Source: Sphingomonas sp. M1-B02 (GTDB lineage: Bacteria > Pseudomonadota > Alphaproteobacteria > Sphingomonadales > Sphingomonadaceae). Taken from it: a DNA stretch of 64,000 bases. Below are positions 60,962-64,000 of the stretch, one piece after another; positions within the stretch are counted from its first letter, which is position 1, and each line of letters begins with the position of its first letter. Position numbers and translations under genes: made by a program. The notes beneath the pieces are model-generated. The model was not told where the DNA came from. It saw nothing but the letters and a program-made list of their open reading frames with translations, and ran no database searches. Location of the stretch: NCBI RefSeq assembly GCF_026167525.1, contig NZ_CP110679.1, positions 2,839,501-2,903,500 on the forward strand, read 5' to 3'.

Positions 60962-61104
60962 GGCTTTGGGCACCTCTGGAAGAAACTGTCGCGTCGATAG
61001 GGGGCGGATGTTGCAGTGTCGAGGCTGCTTGCGTTGTCAGCCCGCGGCGCAATTCTGCCACAAGCCTGGGGCAACCTTGTGGCGATTTCCCGCCGGAGGT
61101 TCCG

Positions 61105-61461
61105 ATGCTGCTGCCGCTCTTGCTGTTGTTGGGCCAGGAGGCGCCGACGCTTGAACAGGCCCTGTCCCGCTATCGCGAGAAGACGCGCGGCGATGTGGCG
61201 TGCCGGGCGCGCGCCGAGGACGAGGAGATTCTCGTCTGTGCGGGACGCGATGCCGATCGCTACCGCGTGCCGCTGGTGACCGCGAGTGCCGGGCGCGAGG
61301 CCGCGGACGTGCGGCTGGGCTATCTTCTTAGCCCCGACGCCGCGGGCTTCGTGCCGTGCGGCAAGGGGGCTTTCCTGGTACGCTGTGGTTCGGTCGGCGT
61401 CGGCGTGTCGATCGACAGCACGGGCGGAGCGCGTGTTTCGGAACGGCCGCTGGCGCCTTAA
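61105..61461 (+). CDS. Hypothetical exported small protein
   Basis: A 118-residue protein with a short hydrophobic start (MLLPLLLLLGQEAPTLEQAL) that could be a signal peptide. The rest has four Cys residues (RGDVACRARAEDE, ILVCAGRD, FVPCGKGAFLVRCGS), which could form disulphides outside the cytoplasm. I do not recognise a family. It converges on hom, overlapping by 4 bases, and is divergent from glpX over a 143-base gap. Confidence 0.6.
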   Translation: MLLPLLLLLGQEAPTLEQALSRYREKTRGDVACRARAEDEEILVCAGRDADRYRVPLVTASAGREAADVRLGYLLSPDAAGFVPCGKGAFLVRCGSVGVGVSIDSTGGARVSERPLAP

Positions 61462-62750
61462 TCATCGAGGATGTGCATCCACATCGGCTCACCGACGAGG
61501 CTGGTCGAGCCCCGCAGCTTCTCCAGCGCCTGGGCGACGCTGCGCTCGGGGCCTTCATGCGTGACGATCGCCACCAGGACGCTGCCGTCGGGCTGGGCGC
61601 CGCGCTGGATCAGGCTTTCGATCGAGACGCCGGCGTCGCGCATCGACGCGGCAATCTCGGCGAGCACGCCCACCTTGTCGGCGACAGTGAAGCGGACATA
61701 GGCGCGGGCGCGGCGCTCGCCGCTGTCGGCGGCGTCCTGCGCGACCAGCGAGTCGGCGGGCATCGCAAATGGGGGGCCGAATTCGCCGCGCGCGATGTCG
61801 ATCAAGTCGGCGACTACGGCGCTGGCGGTGGGGCCGTCGCCGGCGCCGGCGCCCTGGAACAGCAGGCGACCGGCGAAATTGCTCTCGACCACAACGGCGT
61901 TGGTCGAGCCGACGACATGCGCGAGCGGATGGCCGAGCGGCACGAGGTGCGGATGGACGCGCTGGAACAGTCCGTGCGGCCCCGAATCGGCGACGCCGAC
62001 CAGCCGGATCCGGTAACCGAGCGCGGCCGCCTCGGCGATGTCGGCGGCGATGACGTGGCGGACGCCGGTGACGGCGACGTCGTCGAAGGCGGGCTGGGTG
62101 CCGAAGGCGATGCTGGCGAGGATCGAGAGCTTGTGCGCGGCGTCGACGCCGTCGATGTCGAAGCTGGGATCGGCCTCGGCATAGCCGAGCCGCTGGGCTT
62201 CGCCGAGGATATCGGCGAAGTCGCGGCCTTCGGCCTCCATCTTCGAGAGGATGAAATTGCAGGTGCCGTTGAGGATGCCATAGACGCTGCCGATCACGTT
62301 GGCGGCGGCGCCTTCTCGGAGCCCCTTGATCACCGGCACGCCGCCCGCGACCGCGGCTTCGAATTTCAGCGCGAGCCCGGCCTGCTCGGCGGCGCGGGCG
62401 AGTTCGAGGCCGTGATGCGCGATCATCGCCTTGTTGGCGGTGACGAAGCTCTTGCCTGCGCTCAATGCGTTGCGCGCGAGGGTGAGCGCGGGTCCGTCCG
62501 ATCCGCCGACCAACTCGACCACGACGTCGGCGCGGGCGTGTCGCGCAAGCTCGGCGGGATCGTCGACCCAGTCGAAGCGGGCGATGTCGACGCCGCGATC
62601 CTTGCTCCGGTCGCGCGCCGACACCGCGACGATCTCGATCGGACGCCCGGCGCGCCGTTCGATCAGCGCGCCATTGGTGTCGAGCAGGCGGATGACGCCG
62701 CCGCCGACGGTGCCCAGCCCGGCGAGTGCGATGCGAAGCGGTTCGGTCAT
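61458..62750 (-). CDS. hom: Homoserine dehydrogenase
   Basis: Reduces aspartate semialdehyde to homoserine for threonine and methionine. The 430-residue enzyme has the NAD(P) site (IALAGLGTVGGGVIRLL), the catalytic region (ILNGTCNFILSKM, YAEADPSFDIDGVDAAHKL) and a C-terminal ACT domain (about residues 350-430, VRFTVADKVGVLAEIAASM) that may sense threonine. The ATG at 62750 is used; the longer frame starts inside a palindromic repeat and reads LKRVQHDG, a typical repeat-derived peptide. Confidence 0.97.
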   Translation of the reverse strand: MTEPLRIALAGLGTVGGGVIRLLDTNGALIERRAGRPIEIVAVSARDRSKDRGVDIARFDWVDDPAELARHARADVVVELVGGSDGPALTLARNALSAGKSFVTANKAMIAHHGLELARAAEQAGLALKFEAAVAGGVPVIKGLREGAAANVIGSVYGILNGTCNFILSKMEAEGRDFADILGEAQRLGYAEADPSFDIDGVDAAHKLSILASIAFGTQPAFDDVAVTGVRHVIAADIAEAAALGYRIRLVGVADSGPHGLFQRVHPHLVPLGHPLAHVVGSTNAVVVESNFAGRLLFQGAGAGDGPTASAVVADLIDIARGEFGPPFAMPADSLVAQDAADSGERRARAYVRFTVADKVGVLAEIAASMRDAGVSIESLIQRGAQPDGSVLVAIVTHEGPERSVAQALEKLRGSTSLVGEPMWMHILDD

Positions 62751-62765
62751 TCTCGGCTCATCCCC

Positions 62766-62859
62766 GTCATGCTGAACTCGTTTCAGCATCCAGCGCGCGG
62801 CAGGCGCCGCACCCGAAGCCTTTGCTGCACCTTGGACCCTGAAACAAGTTCAGGGTGAC
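62766..62859. repeat. 94-bp palindromic repeat of a second type (hom upstream)
   Basis: gtcatgctgaactcgtttca and tgaaacaagttcagggtgac are the inverted ends; gcgcgcggcaggcgccgc lies in the centre. It has the same gtca / tgac outer bases as the 80-bp family but different arms. It is between hom and the oxygenase gene. Confidence 0.85.
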
Positions 62860-62881
62860 GGAGGATTTTCTTGGGCCAGCC

Positions 62882-63832
62882 TTATTTCTTGATCAGCCCG
62901 ATCTCGACGAGCCGCTCGTGGAGATAGTCGTGCGCGGTGATCGGCTCCGGGTAGCGGTTGGGCCGCTCGGCGCTGATCGTGCCCGGCAGCGTCTGGATCA
63001 GGAAATCGGGCGCGGGGTGGAGGAAGAAGGGCATCGAATAGCGGGCGTGGCCGCGGCGCTCGGGCGGCGGGTTGACCACGCGGTGGGTGGTCGAGGGGAG
63101 GACATGGTTGGTGAGCCGCTGGAGCATGTCGCCGACATTGACCACCAGCGCGTCGGCGGGCGGCTTGACCGCGAGCCATTTGCCGTCGCGATCGAGCAGT
63201 TCCAGCCCGGCTTCCTCGGCGCCGAGCAGCAGCGTGATCAGGTTGATATCCTCATGCGCGCCGGCGCGGACTTCGGGGGCGTCGGCGGGTACGGGGGGAT
63301 AATGCAGCAGGCGCAGGACCGAATTGCCGTCCTTGACCGCGGGATCGAACCAGTCGGGCGCGAGCCCCAGATAGCGCGCGATCGCCGAGAGCAATTTGTC
63401 CCCTGCATCGTCGAATGCCTGGAACAGTTCGAGGAAGGTTTCGCGGAACCCCTCGGGCCGATCGGGCCAGATATTGGGGGCCATGCTCGACTCGAAGCGA
63501 TGGCCCTTGGCCAGCTCGCGGCCGACGTGCCAGAATTCCTTGAGGTCGACATGGCTCGCGCCCTTGGCGATCTCGGTCTTGAACGGGGTATAGCCGCGCG
63601 CGCCGCCGCCGCCTTCAAGCACGAGCGCGCGCTTCTGCGCCTCGGGGAGGTCGAAGAAGGCCTTCGTCATCGCCCAGGCGCGCTCGATCAGCGGCTGGGG
63701 AATGCCATGATCCTGGACCACGGCGAAGCCGAAGCGCTGGAACGAGCTGCCGAACGCCTGCGCGAAGCCTTCGGGATCGGAGCGCTGGTCGGCCAGCGAG
63801 ACCGGGGTGATTTCTGAGAGCGTGTCGAGCAT
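62882..63832 (-). CDS. Isopenicillin N synthase-like 2OG-Fe(II) oxygenase
   Basis: A 316-residue non-haem iron oxygenase. The N-terminal DIOX_N-type region has RFGFAVVQDHGIPQPLIERA. The C-terminal iron domain has H193 and D195 (AGAHEDINLITLLL), H250 (STTHRVVNPP) and the 2-oxoglutarate-binding R264-x-S266 (HARYSMPFF). Substrate unknown; homologues are common in alphaproteobacteria and some oxidise small acids or amines. The ATG at 63832 gives the expected N-terminus. It precedes hom but a palindromic repeat is in between. Confidence 0.9.
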   Translation of the reverse strand: MLDTLSEITPVSLADQRSDPEGFAQAFGSSFQRFGFAVVQDHGIPQPLIERAWAMTKAFFDLPEAQKRALVLEGGGGARGYTPFKTEIAKGASHVDLKEFWHVGRELAKGHRFESSMAPNIWPDRPEGFRETFLELFQAFDDAGDKLLSAIARYLGLAPDWFDPAVKDGNSVLRLLHYPPVPADAPEVRAGAHEDINLITLLLGAEEAGLELLDRDGKWLAVKPPADALVVNVGDMLQRLTNHVLPSTTHRVVNPPPERRGHARYSMPFFLHPAPDFLIQTLPGTISAERPNRYPEPITAHDYLHERLVEIGLIKK

Positions 63833-63890
63833 GCGAGTCTCCGGGAGTCGTGCCTCCCCGTTAGACCCGCACGCCCCCGTGGGACAATGC

Positions 63891-64000
63891 TTAGCTGCCG
63901 ACCGCCAGCGTGCCTTTCGACTTCTGGTCGCCATCGTCGCTGAGCGTCAGGACAAAGGGCTCGCCGTCGTCGGTGGTTCCTTTCAGGCCCTGGCCGGCGG
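63891..64000 (-). CDS. Hypothetical protein, C-terminal end only (runs off window)
   Basis: An open minus-strand frame enters from the right edge and ends at TAA (63893-63891). The visible 35 residues read GLKGTTDDGEPFVLTLSDDG and end KGTLAVGS. The codon use looks coding, but too little is visible to name a family. 58 bases separate it from the oxygenase start. Confidence 0.5.
   Translation of the reverse strand, partial: AGQGLKGTTDDGEPFVLTLSDDGDQKSKGTLAVGS

Noticed and set aside
1..64000. tRNA, rRNA, prophage or insertion-sequence genes
   Set aside because: I looked through the gaps and reading frames and saw no cloverleaf-like sequence, integrase, transposase or phage structural gene. A tRNA scan could still find something I missed.

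Overview
The window looks like a stretch of chromosome from a GC-rich alphaproteobacterium, most likely a sphingomonad (Sphingomonas or a close relative). This is an inference from gene order and protein style: lptC-lptA-lptB-rpoN, ileS-lspA-DUF3035, serC-serA-hisZ behind a serC-type RNA leader, a DivK-like orphan regulator beside a DUF3572 gene, a TorF-type porin, and an RNase E with a large insert in its S1 domain. I see no rRNA, tRNA, prophage, intact insertion sequence or CRISPR array. Coding density is high, most genes are core housekeeping, and the only gene-free stretch over 300 bases lies upstream of rne.

Layout. 1-6.9 kb: the 3' part of polA, a polysaccharide flippase, then purH, a heparinase II/III-like protein and rpe on the minus strand. 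7.0-9.0 kb: a parD antitoxin with a decayed parE remnant, a TerC-type membrane protein and a short RNase D. 9.0-13.7 kb: the Lpt lipopolysaccharide export genes, sigma-54 (rpoN), and two small uncharacterised genes. 13.7-17.4 kb: the ligase-associated exonuclease and DEXH helicase on either side of a small membrane protein. 17.5-24.1 kb: an exported aspartic protease, a mannitol dehydrogenase-family enzyme, and hisZ, serA and serC. 24.1-30.0 kb: membrane hydroxylase, carbohydrate-esterase-like hydrolase with a LacI-type operator, extensin-like lipoprotein, LOG protein, cytochrome c, pheA, CsaA and DUF3008. 30.0-36.1 kb: ribF, M19 dipeptidase, folA, S41 protease, ung and a DNA ligase. 36.2-40.2 kb: ileS, lspA and DUF3035. 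40.3-46.5 kb: porin, RidA, HAD, DUF3572, DivK, thyA, a frameshifted radC-like gene, a lipoprotein methyltransferase and prfB. 46.6-56.1 kb: PBP1A, amidase, RNase E, M48 protease and a DsbA-like protein. 56.1-64.0 kb: ABC-2 transporter, CocE hydrolase, glpX, hom and a 2OG-Fe(II)-type oxygenase, with one gene running off the right edge.

Themes. Envelope biogenesis dominates (Lpt, flippase, PBP1A, amidase, LspA, porin, several exported proteases). Amino-acid synthesis (serC, serA, hisZ, pheA, hom), nucleotide synthesis (purH, folA, thyA) and DNA repair (polA, ung, Lhr-type helicase, exonuclease, ligase, RadC-like) are also well represented.

The most unusual content is not a new gene cassette but repeats and their effects. 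A family of about 80-bp palindromes (ends gtcatcc ... ggatgac) occupies five intergenic gaps. A sixth, diverged copy lies inside the open reading frame of ileS and is read as an extra loop of the protein. ileS also carries a low-GC patch in its editing domain. Other points are a perfect 32-bp hairpin before rpoN, a 169-bp element with terminal inverted repeats, a serC leader whose hairpin contains the ribosome-binding site, a LacI-type operator, a frameshift at a G7 tract in the radC-like gene, and a broken parE. I did not find a convincing new multi-gene system.
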